Assembly: GCA_031292555.1 (NCBI GenBank)
Contig: JARLGV010000056.1
Span: 62,001 to 126,000, forward strand
Source of the DNA: Fimbriimonas sp.
Lineage (GTDB): Bacteria; Armatimonadota; Fimbriimonadia; Fimbriimonadales; Fimbriimonadaceae
DNA: 64,000 nucleotides
Direction of reading: 5' to 3'
The notes under the pieces are model-generated. The model saw only the letters and a list, made by a program, of their open reading frames with translations. It had not been told where the DNA came from and ran no database searches. Every line of letters begins with the position of its first letter. Positions within the stretch are counted from its first letter, which is position 1. Of this stretch, positions 24,826 to 32,113 are shown in pieces. Made by a program: the position numbers and the translations under genes.

Positions 24826-25617
24826 CTAGCCAACCGCCCTGAGGCATGCGTTCAGGTAACCGCGAGACTCCGCCGCGATTGTGCAGCACTGCTCCAGCGA
24901 GTAATCTTTGGCGCCGATAATCTCCAGGTCGACTGGTCCCGTGTAGCCGTTGTCGGCAAGCACGCGGATATATCCGAGCAGATCGATGTCGCCTCGGCCG
25001 TTCGCCTGCATCTCCGGCTTGCCCGGGCCCTGCTGCATCCCCTTGCAGTCGCGGATGTGGATGTGCTTGACGCGGGAGACCACGGCTTTGAGCGCGTCGA
25101 CCGGACTCTCGCCCGCCCGATGGATGTGGGATGGGTCCATATCGATGCCGAAGTTGGGCGACGTAATCGCCTCCATGACTTTGAGCGTCGTCGGCGTATC
25201 GAATATCGACGCGCCGACGTGAGCCTTTACGCAGAGCGTCACTCCGTATTTCTCCGCCATCGCGGCGAGCGAACCGAGCGAGTCGATCGATTCTTGGAGC
25301 GATTTCGCATCTCCCGACGAACCACCCGGCCCGCAATTGATAACGGGTATCCCGATCTCAGCCGCCGCTTGAAACGCTGACTCCATCACCGCCGGATCCT
25401 GGGAAGGCTGCTCCATCGCCAATAGCTCCAGTCCGTAAGTCTGGGAGAGTTCCTTGATTTGGGGGGCCAGGTCCTCCCACCAGTCGAGGACAAGGTGCTC
25501 GCTCATCCCGTTGATCGCCGACAGCTCGATGCCGTCGTACCCGGCCATCGCCAGGCAGCGGAACGCCGTCTCCATGTCGTAGCCGCCGAACAAGACCGAA
25601 TTTGCACCGAGTTTCAT
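24826..25617 (-). CDS. Sugar phosphate isomerase/epimerase (xylose-isomerase-like TIM barrel)
   Basis: This 263-residue protein belongs to the AP-endonuclease-2/sugar isomerase superfamily. The order of metal ligands is visible: a Glu in GYDGIELSAING (about 30), CVKAHVGASIFDTP (about 150), FGIDMDPSHIHRAG (about 180) and VKHIHIRDCKG (about 210), matching the Glu-Asp-His-Glu type metal centre of IolE/IolI-like enzymes. The start at 25617 (MKLGANS) was preferred to one 11 codons upstream because the barrel begins there. It follows the sulfotransferase gene by 10 bases and precedes the sulfatase-like gene by 54. Known: relatives interconvert keto-sugars or inosose intermediates, often together with Gfo/Idh/MocA oxidoreductases, as here. 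Confidence 0.9.
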   Translation of the reverse strand: MKLGANSVLFGGYDMETAFRCLAMAGYDGIELSAINGMSEHLVLDWWEDLAPQIKELSQTYGLELLAMEQPSQDPAVMESAFQAAAEIGIPVINCGPGGSSGDAKSLQESIDSLGSLAAMAEKYGVTLCVKAHVGASIFDTPTTLKVMEAITSPNFGIDMDPSHIHRAGESPVDALKAVVSRVKHIHIRDCKGMQQGPGKPEMQANGRGDIDLLGYIRVLADNGYTGPVDLEIIGAKDYSLEQCCTIAAESRGYLNACLRAVG

Positions 25618-25627
25618 AGTTGGGTAA

Positions 25628-26338
25628 TCACACTCCCTGATACAGGGCATCTTGAGGGAAGAAGTCGAATTCGCGATGATGGGAAGCCGACTTCCAGCGG
25701 CTCACCGCCTCCGGCTGAACAGGGATTCGAGCAAGAGGGATGCCCAGAAAACCTTCCAGCCTAGAAAGCGTGGCCGATTGGTCAAGGACGAACTCCTCGA
25801 ACCGCACATCCATTCGACGCTGAGGCGATGGCGTCGTTCGCATGATCTCGTACTGGTATTGCCAACTGATCGCCCGCCGAGTGCTCAGATCGTCCGTGGA
25901 GTCATACGGGATGCCGAAATCGGCGAGGTCGTCGGTAAGGTGATCGGAGAGAATGCTATCCCGAGGGTCCCGCGTCCAATAGATGTAATGAATCTCGGGA
26001 AACATCCGGATGATCCAAGGCAAGATCAGCGTCGTTTCCGGGAGCTTCCATCCCCGATGTTCGGAAGTGCTGGCCTGGACCGATGAAAGATACGATTCCA
26101 CGAGCCGCGTAAACGCCGGATCGATTGGCATCGAGTGCAGTTTAGAGAAGTCCCAGTGAAGCCCGCCCAAGTGGACAACGTGCTTCGCCATCACCCGGCA
26201 AGCCTCATACAAGTCGCCCGGTGGGATCAAATCGCTCGACGCATTGAGCTTGGAGCCCATATAGACTCCGCTTTCGACCAGGGTTCGAGACATAGCCCGG
26301 GTCCCGGAGTGCCCCCGCCCAATTACCGTGACGATCAT
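25628..26338 (-). CDS. PAPS-dependent sulfotransferase family protein
   Basis: This 236-residue protein starts MIVTVIGRGHSGTRAMSRTL, whose GRGHSGTR loop matches the 5'-phosphosulfate-binding loop of sulfotransferases. The 3'-phosphate site is seen as YWTRDPRDSILSDHL (about residue 120). A C-terminal helix EEFVLDQSATLSRLEGFLGIP is also family-typical. The start at 26338 has the ribosome site GGAGAG; an upstream ATG extension of 10 codons was rejected. Known: these enzymes move sulfate from PAPS to sugar or other hydroxyls; some family members lack activity. It is the first gene of the operon. A sulfotransferase together with a sulfatase-fold enzyme and two dehydrogenases suggests a route for making or editing a sulfated or phosphorylated sugar or cyclitol (inference). 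Confidence 0.86.
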   Translation of the reverse strand: MIVTVIGRGHSGTRAMSRTLVESGVYMGSKLNASSDLIPPGDLYEACRVMAKHVVHLGGLHWDFSKLHSMPIDPAFTRLVESYLSSVQASTSEHRGWKLPETTLILPWIIRMFPEIHYIYWTRDPRDSILSDHLTDDLADFGIPYDSTDDLSTRRAISWQYQYEIMRTTPSPQRRMDVRFEEFVLDQSATLSRLEGFLGIPLARIPVQPEAVSRWKSASHHREFDFFPQDALYQGV

Positions 26339-26475
26339 CTGCTCTCCCTTGTACCCATTCGGGGCCAAGGAAACAAAGGGGGCCGTCTACGGGGAGTGGG
26401 GCGAGGGGAGCGGGGAGCGGGCCGGATGGGGCCAATGTCAACGCGGAACGCATCGACCAGCGCCGATTCACCCCC

Positions 26476-26593
26476 GCCGCAAAGCGGCCTAATGCAGCCC
26501 TGAAAGGGCGAGACTAACTAAGCCCAGGCCGCCGGCCCGGGAATCGGTTGCCGTGCGAACCCCGTCCTGAAGGGGCGTCCTTAACGGCCTGGG
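26476..26593. repeat. Cluster of REP-like palindromes
   Basis: Three hairpins are visible: GCCGC-AAA-GCGGC (26476-26488), GCCC-TGAAA-GGGC (26497-26509) and CCCC-GTCCTGAA-GGGG (26560-26575). An outer pair CCCAGGCC (26523-26530) and GGCCTGGG (26586-26593) encloses the last one. The loop sequence CCTGAA(A)GGG and the layout resemble REP/RAYT-type repeats. A related two-hairpin unit is at 10149-10194. No transposase is nearby. Confidence 0.65.
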
Positions 26594-26685
26594 ATGGTCA
26601 TCGGACCGCCCTTGTTATGCCGCCGAATCGTCCCATTCAGGGCCGGTTGGATCGGCAACGCCTGTTCCCAGGGCTGGCGCCTTTC

Positions 26686-26716
26686 GCTGGCAGAGCCTCG
26701 CCCACTTCGGGGCTGC
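26686..26716. repeat. Dispersed repeat, copy 1 (inverse copy at 56087-56116)
   Basis: GCTGGCAGAGCCTCGCC (26686-26702) followed 6 bases later by GGGGCTGC (26709-26716). The exact reverse complements of both blocks occur in the same order and nearly the same spacing at 56087-56116, 29 kb away and also between genes. Confidence 0.6.
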
Positions 26717-26750
26717 AAACATCGATCCGACCGCACCACGCGAAACGGTG

Positions 26751-26756
26751 TATCCT
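26751..26756 (+). promoter_or_regulatory. Candidate leaderless -10 box of the GH127-like gene
   Basis: TATCCT lies 6 bases before the ATG at 26763 and there is no ribosome binding site between them. A start of transcription 6-7 bases after the box would place it on the start codon itself. The same layout precedes three other genes in this window. Confidence 0.45.
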
Positions 26757-26762
26757 CGCGCC

Positions 26763-28559
26763 ATGCTGTCCTTCTCTGTCGCTCTCGCGGTGGTATGCGC
26801 GACGACTGCTACGGTTGGGTTGGCCAAGGGCAAACGGGTGATCGAGCCGTTCGACTATCGCGGCGTTCGCCTGACAGGCGGGAGGCTGGGGCATGAGGTC
26901 GACGAAGTCCGGGACTACTACCTGAACCTACCGCTCGATGACCTACTCCACGGTTTCCGGGTCCGCGCCGGCCTGCCAGCCCCCGGCAAAGAGCTGGGAG
27001 GCTGGTACACCGGCGACAACGGCAACGTCTTCCCTCAGATTCTGTCGGGCATTGCACGCATGTATGCTTCGACCGGCGACGCCCGATGCCTGGAGAAGGC
27101 GCACGCAATGCTGACCGAATGGACCAAGTGCATCGGTCCCGATGGCTACCCGATGTACACGAACCATCCAACCTCGCGCCAGTACTTCTACGAGAAGGTC
27201 GCCGGCGCGATGGTCGATATGGCGCGCTACTGCAAGCGGAAAGACGCGCTCGACGCGTTGAGCCGAGTGACCGATTGGGCGGTGAAGTCGTTCACCCGGG
27301 ATAGGGTCTACGCGAACGCTAACGGCGACCGGAACAACCCTCTCTGCGACAGCGGCGAATGGTACACGGTGAGCGAAAACCTCTACCGTGCCTACCTCGA
27401 GACAGGAGACGAGAAATACCGTGACTTCGCCAAGGTATGGGAATACACGGACTACTGGGACACCTTCGCTCACAATGGCGATATCTTCGTGCCGAGAGCC
27501 AACGGCGAGCGCACCGAAGCGTATCACGCCTATAGCCATGTGAACACCTTCGCCAGCGATGCCGCCGCCTACCTCGTGACCGGCGAACCGCACTATCTGG
27601 ACGCTCTGAAGAACGCCTACGACTTTCTGCAGGCGACCCAAGTCTTCGCAACCGGCGGGTACGGTCCCGACGAGCAGTTGGCCCCCCACGCCCGGATCCT
27701 CCAACTCCTGAAGGCCACGAACAACACGTTCGAAACCCAGTGCGGCTCGTGGGCCGCTTTCAAGATGTCGAAGTACCTGATGTCGTTCACCGGCGACGCC
27801 AAGTACGGCGACTGGGTCGAGCGGCTCACCCTCAATGGCATCGGGGCAAGCCTGCCCATGTCGAGCAGCGGCCAAGTCACCTACTACTCGAACTATCGCC
27901 CTGGGCCGGTCACCAAGGAACTCTTCGGCGACGGATGGTCTTGCTGTACCGGTACGCGTCCCCAAGCGGTGGCCGACTACGCCGACCAAGTGTTCTTCCG
28001 GGACGACCGATCCCTCTATGTGAACCTGTTCACGCCGTCGACGGCGACCCACACGGTCGCCGGCCAAGCGTTCACGGTCACTCAACAGACGCGATTCCCC
28101 GAAGTATCGACGACTAGCTTCACGTTCTCCCTTTCCCATCCGGTGAGGTTCGCACTGAAGCTGCGCTCACCCGGCTGGCTTGCCGCCCCGATCACGGCAA
28201 CGCTGAACGGTGCTTCCGTCAAGGTCGCCACCGACGACTTGCAATGGGCGGTGATCGATCGACACTGGAAGGACGGCGACCGCCTTGAGGTGAACCTCCC
28301 CGCCAAACTGTGGACCTGCCGCTTCGGCAACGATGCCAAAGCGCCCGGAGCAATCATGTTCGGACCCGTCGTACTCGCATTTCGATCCCTCGACGGCGAC
28401 CCTACCGCCAAACTCAATCTCGACGATCCCGCCAAATGCCTGGTCCCAGTCGCCGGCGAACCACTTTCCTTCCATGTCAAAGATGACGCCAACATCCTGG
28501 CGCGCCCCTTCTATGCCTTTCAGCAAGGCGAGCCGTACTACATGTACTTCGGGCTGTAG
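26763..28559 (+). CDS. GH127-like (DUF1680) beta-L-arabinofuranosidase-type enzyme, secreted
   Basis: This 598-residue protein has a signal peptide (MLSFSVALAVVCATTATVGLA). An alpha/alpha barrel of the GH127/GH146 type follows, with GGWYTGDNGNVFPQILSGIA, YANANGDRNNPLC, SYHAYSHVN-like segments and a C-terminal beta domain. Known: in the characterised enzyme, a zinc-bound Cys is the nucleophile, in a Glu-Cys-Cys-Cys cluster. Here FETQC gives Glu324 and Cys327, and DGWSCCTGT gives Cys394-Cys395. The family's ETC is ETQC, one residue longer, and the CxCC motif is shortened, so the metal site is similar but not standard. It is followed after 44 bases by a GH43-like gene. L-arabinofuranose release is the likely role; specificity is inferred. 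Confidence 0.82.
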   Translation: MLSFSVALAVVCATTATVGLAKGKRVIEPFDYRGVRLTGGRLGHEVDEVRDYYLNLPLDDLLHGFRVRAGLPAPGKELGGWYTGDNGNVFPQILSGIARMYASTGDARCLEKAHAMLTEWTKCIGPDGYPMYTNHPTSRQYFYEKVAGAMVDMARYCKRKDALDALSRVTDWAVKSFTRDRVYANANGDRNNPLCDSGEWYTVSENLYRAYLETGDEKYRDFAKVWEYTDYWDTFAHNGDIFVPRANGERTEAYHAYSHVNTFASDAAAYLVTGEPHYLDALKNAYDFLQATQVFATGGYGPDEQLAPHARILQLLKATNNTFETQCGSWAAFKMSKYLMSFTGDAKYGDWVERLTLNGIGASLPMSSSGQVTYYSNYRPGPVTKELFGDGWSCCTGTRPQAVADYADQVFFRDDRSLYVNLFTPSTATHTVAGQAFTVTQQTRFPEVSTTSFTFSLSHPVRFALKLRSPGWLAAPITATLNGASVKVATDDLQWAVIDRHWKDGDRLEVNLPAKLWTCRFGNDAKAPGAIMFGPVVLAFRSLDGDPTAKLNLDDPAKCLVPVAGEPLSFHVKDDANILARPFYAFQQGEPYYMYFGL

Positions 28560-28603
28560 ACGCACTAATGCGCGGCCCCGTCTGGACAGGAGCATAATCC
28601 GAT

Positions 28604-30679
28604 ATGATTCCTGCGGCGATTCTGATCTTGACGGTTACCCGGCTCGCCTCCGGGGCGCCAACCGACCTGGATTCGAACGCCGCGCCCGACGGGCAAATCA
28701 TGATAAGCCAGGGCACGGTCATACCGGCGCTTCCGAAGCAGTGGCGGATTCCCGCCGCGAAATCCGTGACGCTGGATTTCGCCCAATCGAGCTTGGCCGA
28801 TGCTTGGCTGCGGCACCCGATTCTCGGGGACCCGAGTTTCGATTCGTTCGAACGGTCGCCCGGCAATCCGATCATCCGCGGGTCGGCGCCCTTTCTCTGG
28901 CCGGTGAACGTTTCCTTTCTCGACGACCCGATATCTGGCAACTGGTACGCCTATATCGGCCTCTACATGGAGGGCTATGCCATCGGCCCAGCACTGCCCA
29001 AGACCCATTGCGAGGTGTACCGATCGACTAACAAGGGCCGAACCTGGGACAAGGTCGGACCGATCTTCGACGATCCGGCATTTCGCTTCGAGGGCGACGC
29101 GTATCCCGCTTCGATCGCCCCGGACGTAAAGGTCGTCTATCACGACGGTCGATATCACATGACATACGACTGGTGCACCGACAACACGACTTGGGAGAAC
29201 GCGTCATCCCCCAAGGGGGGCGCCGACACCGGTTGCGCCTATGCCTGGGCTCTGCATCCGGAGGGTCCGTTCCACCGAGCCCCCCGACCGATTCTTCGCA
29301 CATCGGAAATCCAGCGTGTGAACCGTAGAAGCTCACGCTATTGCCGAGTCTATGCCACGTCGATCGTGCGGCGAAAGCGGGATTGGCTCGTCCTCGTCGA
29401 CCTGGACTCGGGTTCGCACTTCGCATGGGGGCAGGTCGTCCTCACCGCGAATGACCCTAGCGGACCGTGGTCGCCTCCTTTGTTGGTCACCAGCCTGGAA
29501 GGCGATCGGTACTATCCCTCACCGGTCGAAGCATTCCCCGCGTTCGTCCACGGTGGGTACGTCTACGACCCGCTCACCTCGGTCGGGCTGAACCGCAACT
29601 TCCAGACGATCATGCGGGCGCCGATTGAATCGGCCCATCGGCCGGATGCTTGGCAGTTGTACCAACACGGCTCGGCTTGGCACGCCGAGTGGAATCCCAA
29701 CGAAGGTTTCGGGCTGTGGGGCCAGACTTTCGCGGGTGCGGTGGATAGCCGCGGCATCCTCAACGTGCTGTTCCCATCGCGGCATCTCGGCGACGGCTCG
29801 GGCACAATCAACGCCGCGTTCCGGTCGTGGTCAAAACCGTTCCGGCAAAGTGGTTTCACGCTGAGCGCCCACGGAGCAAGAACGCTCACCCTCACGCGGG
29901 TTGCCTACAGGGACTTCGACCTCCACGCCGAGTTCACGCTCAAGGGCACGGCGGCGCGCATCGCCTGGGACTATGGCGCGCCTCTCGGGGCTCAGGGTCG
30001 AGCCGACGGTGGGCCCGATCCGGTGACCTGGACGAAGCATGCCGGGTTGGAATTCACCGAATTGACCTGGCGCCTGATGTCGGTCGGGGAGGAGGGCACC
30101 GAGAGGATCATCGCCGGCGGCAAGCTAGTCGCGGGCAGAACGCGGTCGGTGCATGTTTCTCGCGCCGGAGAGAATCTGACCCTTGACGTAGGCGGAAAGC
30201 GCGTTTGGAGCGGTGCATTCCCGGTTGGCTCGGGGCCCCTCGCCCTGCTGCTCGAGCCGAATACAAACCTACAAGTAGCCCGATTCGCGGTTAAGGGCAC
30301 TCCACGCGCCGCGTCCCAGACCTGGCTGGCCTCCGAGGCCATATCAGGCGCCGGAATTGCGGAAGGGAGCTATGACCGGCAAGTTGGGCCGGCATGGCGT
30401 TACGCGGTCGGCGCGGTCTGCCGCACTCCTCACGAGCGGGCCAAATGGAATTTTCGGGGCCGTGGATTTCGCTTGTGGTCGCCGCGTGGGCCGCACTACG
30501 GTCGAGTCTCCGCAATACTGGACGGAGTTCCGTTAGGCGACCTGGATCTCAGTTCCAATGCCGAACGCCCCTCAGAGTTAGTTCTGACCCGTGGCGACCT
30601 CTCCGACGGCTTCCACGCCCTCGTTCTGAAAGCCGACGAACACCCTATGCCCCTCGACAGCCTGGAGGCAGTTCAATGA
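28604..30679 (+). CDS. Secreted GH43-like beta-propeller glycosidase with C-terminal beta-sandwich domains
   Basis: This 691-residue protein has a signal peptide (residues 1-18). The first 400 residues show a five-bladed propeller pattern: NPIIRG near residue 88, repeated 'GPWSPP' and 'GPFHRAP' type blade ends, YHDGRYHMTYDWC, WLVLVDLDSG, and ESPEAFP-like PSPVEAFPAFVHGGY. These resemble GH43/GH62/GH117-type enzymes; candidate catalytic acids are the Asp in YDWC, and the Glu in VEAF, but they are not certain. A jelly-roll domain (about 410-560) and another galactose-binding-like domain (about 570-690, PAWRYAVGAVCRT, FRLWSPRGPHYGRVSAILDG) follow. The gene overlaps the next by four bases and follows the GH127-like gene, so it is probably a partner in arabinan-type or mixed glycan breakdown. 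Confidence 0.72.
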   Translation: MIPAAILILTVTRLASGAPTDLDSNAAPDGQIMISQGTVIPALPKQWRIPAAKSVTLDFAQSSLADAWLRHPILGDPSFDSFERSPGNPIIRGSAPFLWPVNVSFLDDPISGNWYAYIGLYMEGYAIGPALPKTHCEVYRSTNKGRTWDKVGPIFDDPAFRFEGDAYPASIAPDVKVVYHDGRYHMTYDWCTDNTTWENASSPKGGADTGCAYAWALHPEGPFHRAPRPILRTSEIQRVNRRSSRYCRVYATSIVRRKRDWLVLVDLDSGSHFAWGQVVLTANDPSGPWSPPLLVTSLEGDRYYPSPVEAFPAFVHGGYVYDPLTSVGLNRNFQTIMRAPIESAHRPDAWQLYQHGSAWHAEWNPNEGFGLWGQTFAGAVDSRGILNVLFPSRHLGDGSGTINAAFRSWSKPFRQSGFTLSAHGARTLTLTRVAYRDFDLHAEFTLKGTAARIAWDYGAPLGAQGRADGGPDPVTWTKHAGLEFTELTWRLMSVGEEGTERIIAGGKLVAGRTRSVHVSRAGENLTLDVGGKRVWSGAFPVGSGPLALLLEPNTNLQVARFAVKGTPRAASQTWLASEAISGAGIAEGSYDRQVGPAWRYAVGAVCRTPHERAKWNFRGRGFRLWSPRGPHYGRVSAILDGVPLGDLDLSSNAERPSELVLTRGDLSDGFHALVLKADEHPMPLDSLEAVQ

Positions 30680-31818
30680 AGACATCGCCATTGAGTCGAC
30701 GGAAGTACCCGATCGCGGCGGCGGCCTTGATCTGTGGATTCGCCAGCATGGTCGTCGGGACCGGTGCGGGACTCGAGATGAGCAGGCCGGCCCATTTCAA
30801 CTCGGCGTGGACGATCACTTGGACTCTTTCGATTTGCGGCGCGATCTGCGCGCTGATCTTGGTCCGATTGTCAAAGGAGCGCGATTCTCGCCTGGCTGGG
30901 AACATCGCCCTTGGCTGCGCACTCTTAGGATCTTGGTGTCCGACCTACAGCTACTACGGCAACTACTTCACATACCCGTGGTTCGTGGTCGCGTCGTTGG
31001 CTGCCCTCAGCACGGTGGGCGCATACATGTGCGGCATGCGACTTGTGCCGCTGGCTTCCTTCTCTTTCCTTGCCGCCTGGTTCGGCCCCACCTTTTTGCC
31101 TCCAACTCAAGGGGTACACCCAGTCCTTCGAGCGGATGGCTTGGAGTGTGAACTAAACCGCATTTCGAACTGGAGGGACGGTTCGCCTGACTTTACGTTA
31201 AGGGACCTTCAGGGCCGCCCGATTGTCTCAACTGTGGACTGTGGGCGGGTTAGGACTCACGAAACCTCAGGACCGCTTCTTCCCGAAGACGATGAGATGG
31301 ATCCCCTCTTGCGTGATGACGACGACCAAGCTCCAACCGGTGCTCTGGCCAAATTCGGACTCCGACTTGCCAAGCCATCTTGGGCGTCCTCGACCTCCTT
31401 GTCGATCATCGTTCCCCGTTGGCCCCACACATCGGTGGCGCACCTTGTGATCCCCCTTAAGGCCCCTCCACAAAGGCCTCAGACGGTAAGGAGCGGAGAA
31501 TACACGCTCACAATCAAGCAAGCGAGGTGGGGCAAGTCGACAACCTCGCTGCCCGTCGTTCAATGCCTGAGGCTGGTCGTCGAATACTCAGGCTTTGGAT
31601 ACTCAGGCTCCGCGGGGCAGGAGATCGGCATGGTCGACGATCTCGGCAACCGGCTGGGAATGGACGGTGTCTGCAGTGTCGACGGGTCGGCAAATGGCGC
31701 TTCGGTCACCTTGGAGCTTACCAAGCTCAACCCGAAAGCCAAGTCGCTGCGAATCGAATTGTACAGCCCCGACCAGATCGAGAAAGGCACGACCGTTTTC
31801 AACTTCGGCAGGGTCTAG
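30676..31818 (+). CDS. Membrane protein of unknown function with four to five N-terminal helices
   Basis: This 380-residue protein starts at the ATG overlapping the previous stop (ATGA); an upstream frame reads through the GH43-like gene. Hydrophobic segments lie at about 12-33, 44-64, 74-93 and 100-140. The C-terminal 230 residues are soluble and probably extracytoplasmic, with short strands and a DLGNRLGMDGVCSVDGS-like region that recalls an Ig-like or DUF4352-type beta domain. I do not recognise the family. Translation coupling to a glycosidase suggests that it is needed with it, but nothing in the sequence identifies a transport or catalytic motif. Confidence 0.7.
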   Translation: MKTSPLSRRKYPIAAAALICGFASMVVGTGAGLEMSRPAHFNSAWTITWTLSICGAICALILVRLSKERDSRLAGNIALGCALLGSWCPTYSYYGNYFTYPWFVVASLAALSTVGAYMCGMRLVPLASFSFLAAWFGPTFLPPTQGVHPVLRADGLECELNRISNWRDGSPDFTLRDLQGRPIVSTVDCGRVRTHETSGPLLPEDDEMDPLLRDDDDQAPTGALAKFGLRLAKPSWASSTSLSIIVPRWPHTSVAHLVIPLKAPPQRPQTVRSGEYTLTIKQARWGKSTTSLPVVQCLRLVVEYSGFGYSGSAGQEIGMVDDLGNRLGMDGVCSVDGSANGASVTLELTKLNPKAKSLRIELYSPDQIEKGTTVFNFGRV

Positions 31819-31883
31819 ATCGGCGCAAGAAGCCGGAAAGGGAGGTCCGCATGCGATCCCCCGTTTACGCTCCTTGCCTAACA

Positions 31884-31948
31884 ATTCCCGTTCGCCATTC
31901 TGGTCGGGGACCTCGCAAGGAGTGAGGAACCTGCCCAAAGCAGTAGTT
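31884..31948 (+). repeat. Direct repeat A of the composite element
   Basis: Begins ATTCCCGTTCGCCATTCTGG and ends CAGTAGTT; about three quarters of its bases match 32046-32109 in the same orientation (shared ATTCCCG, CATTCTG-TCGG-GACCT, GTAGTT). It resembles the widespread dispersed CATTCTGAGCG-type intergenic repeats. Confidence 0.6.
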
Positions 31949-31950
31949 TT

Positions 31951-32044
31951 GTTTCACGCAAAGGCGCAAGGAGCGCAAAGAAAATGCTTCCATTGAGGCT
32001 CGACCCGTTCCCTCCCCTTTGCGCTCTTTGCTTCGTTGCGTGAC
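31951..32044. repeat. Inverted repeat of CGCAAAG type
   Basis: The left arm GTTTCACGCAAAGGCGCAAG... (31951-31980) is the approximate reverse complement of 32017-32044 (CTTTGCGCTCTTTGC... TTGCGTGAC), leaving a 36-base centre. CGCAAAG-rich arms are a known type of dispersed non-coding repeat. It may act as a terminator for both converging genes. Confidence 0.6.
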
Positions 32045-32045
32045 C

Positions 32046-32109
32046 ATTCCCGGTCGTCATTCTGATCGGTGACCTTGCAGGAAGTGCGATCCTATCCGAG
32101 GCGGTAGTT
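32046..32109 (+). repeat. Direct repeat B of the composite element
   Basis: Second copy of the unit at 31884-31948, starting ATTCCCGGTCGTCATTCTGA and ending GCGGTAGTT. Both copies flank the inverted repeat. Confidence 0.6.
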
Positions 32110-32113
32110 GATC

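Larger units (their letters stand above)
26339..26762. other. Intergenic region rich in palindromic repeats between divergent genes
   Basis: 424 bases without a gene, separating the sulfotransferase operon from the GH127-like gene. It holds a G-rich purine run (about 26380-26420), a cluster of REP-like hairpins (26476-26593), a dispersed repeat shared with 56087-56116 (26686-26716) and the promoter box of the GH127-like gene (26751-26756). Short frames here show no coding character. Confidence 0.7.
31819..32113. other. Intergenic region filled by a composite repeat
   Basis: 295 bases between convergent genes. It contains two direct copies of a 64-65 base unit and a 28-30 base inverted repeat between them (see repeat entries). 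No coding frame is credible and no clear terminator with a T-run is seen apart from the inverted repeat. Confidence 0.7.

Noticed and set aside
26943-28139. Minus-strand frame of 398 codons opposite the GH127-like gene
   Set aside because: Low-complexity Val/Gly/Arg-rich product with no motif; shadow of the real gene.
31884-32109. CRISPR-like reading of the repeats in this intergenic region
   Set aside because: Only two direct copies, 64-65 bases long and diverged, with an inverted repeat between; no short regular repeats and no cas gene.
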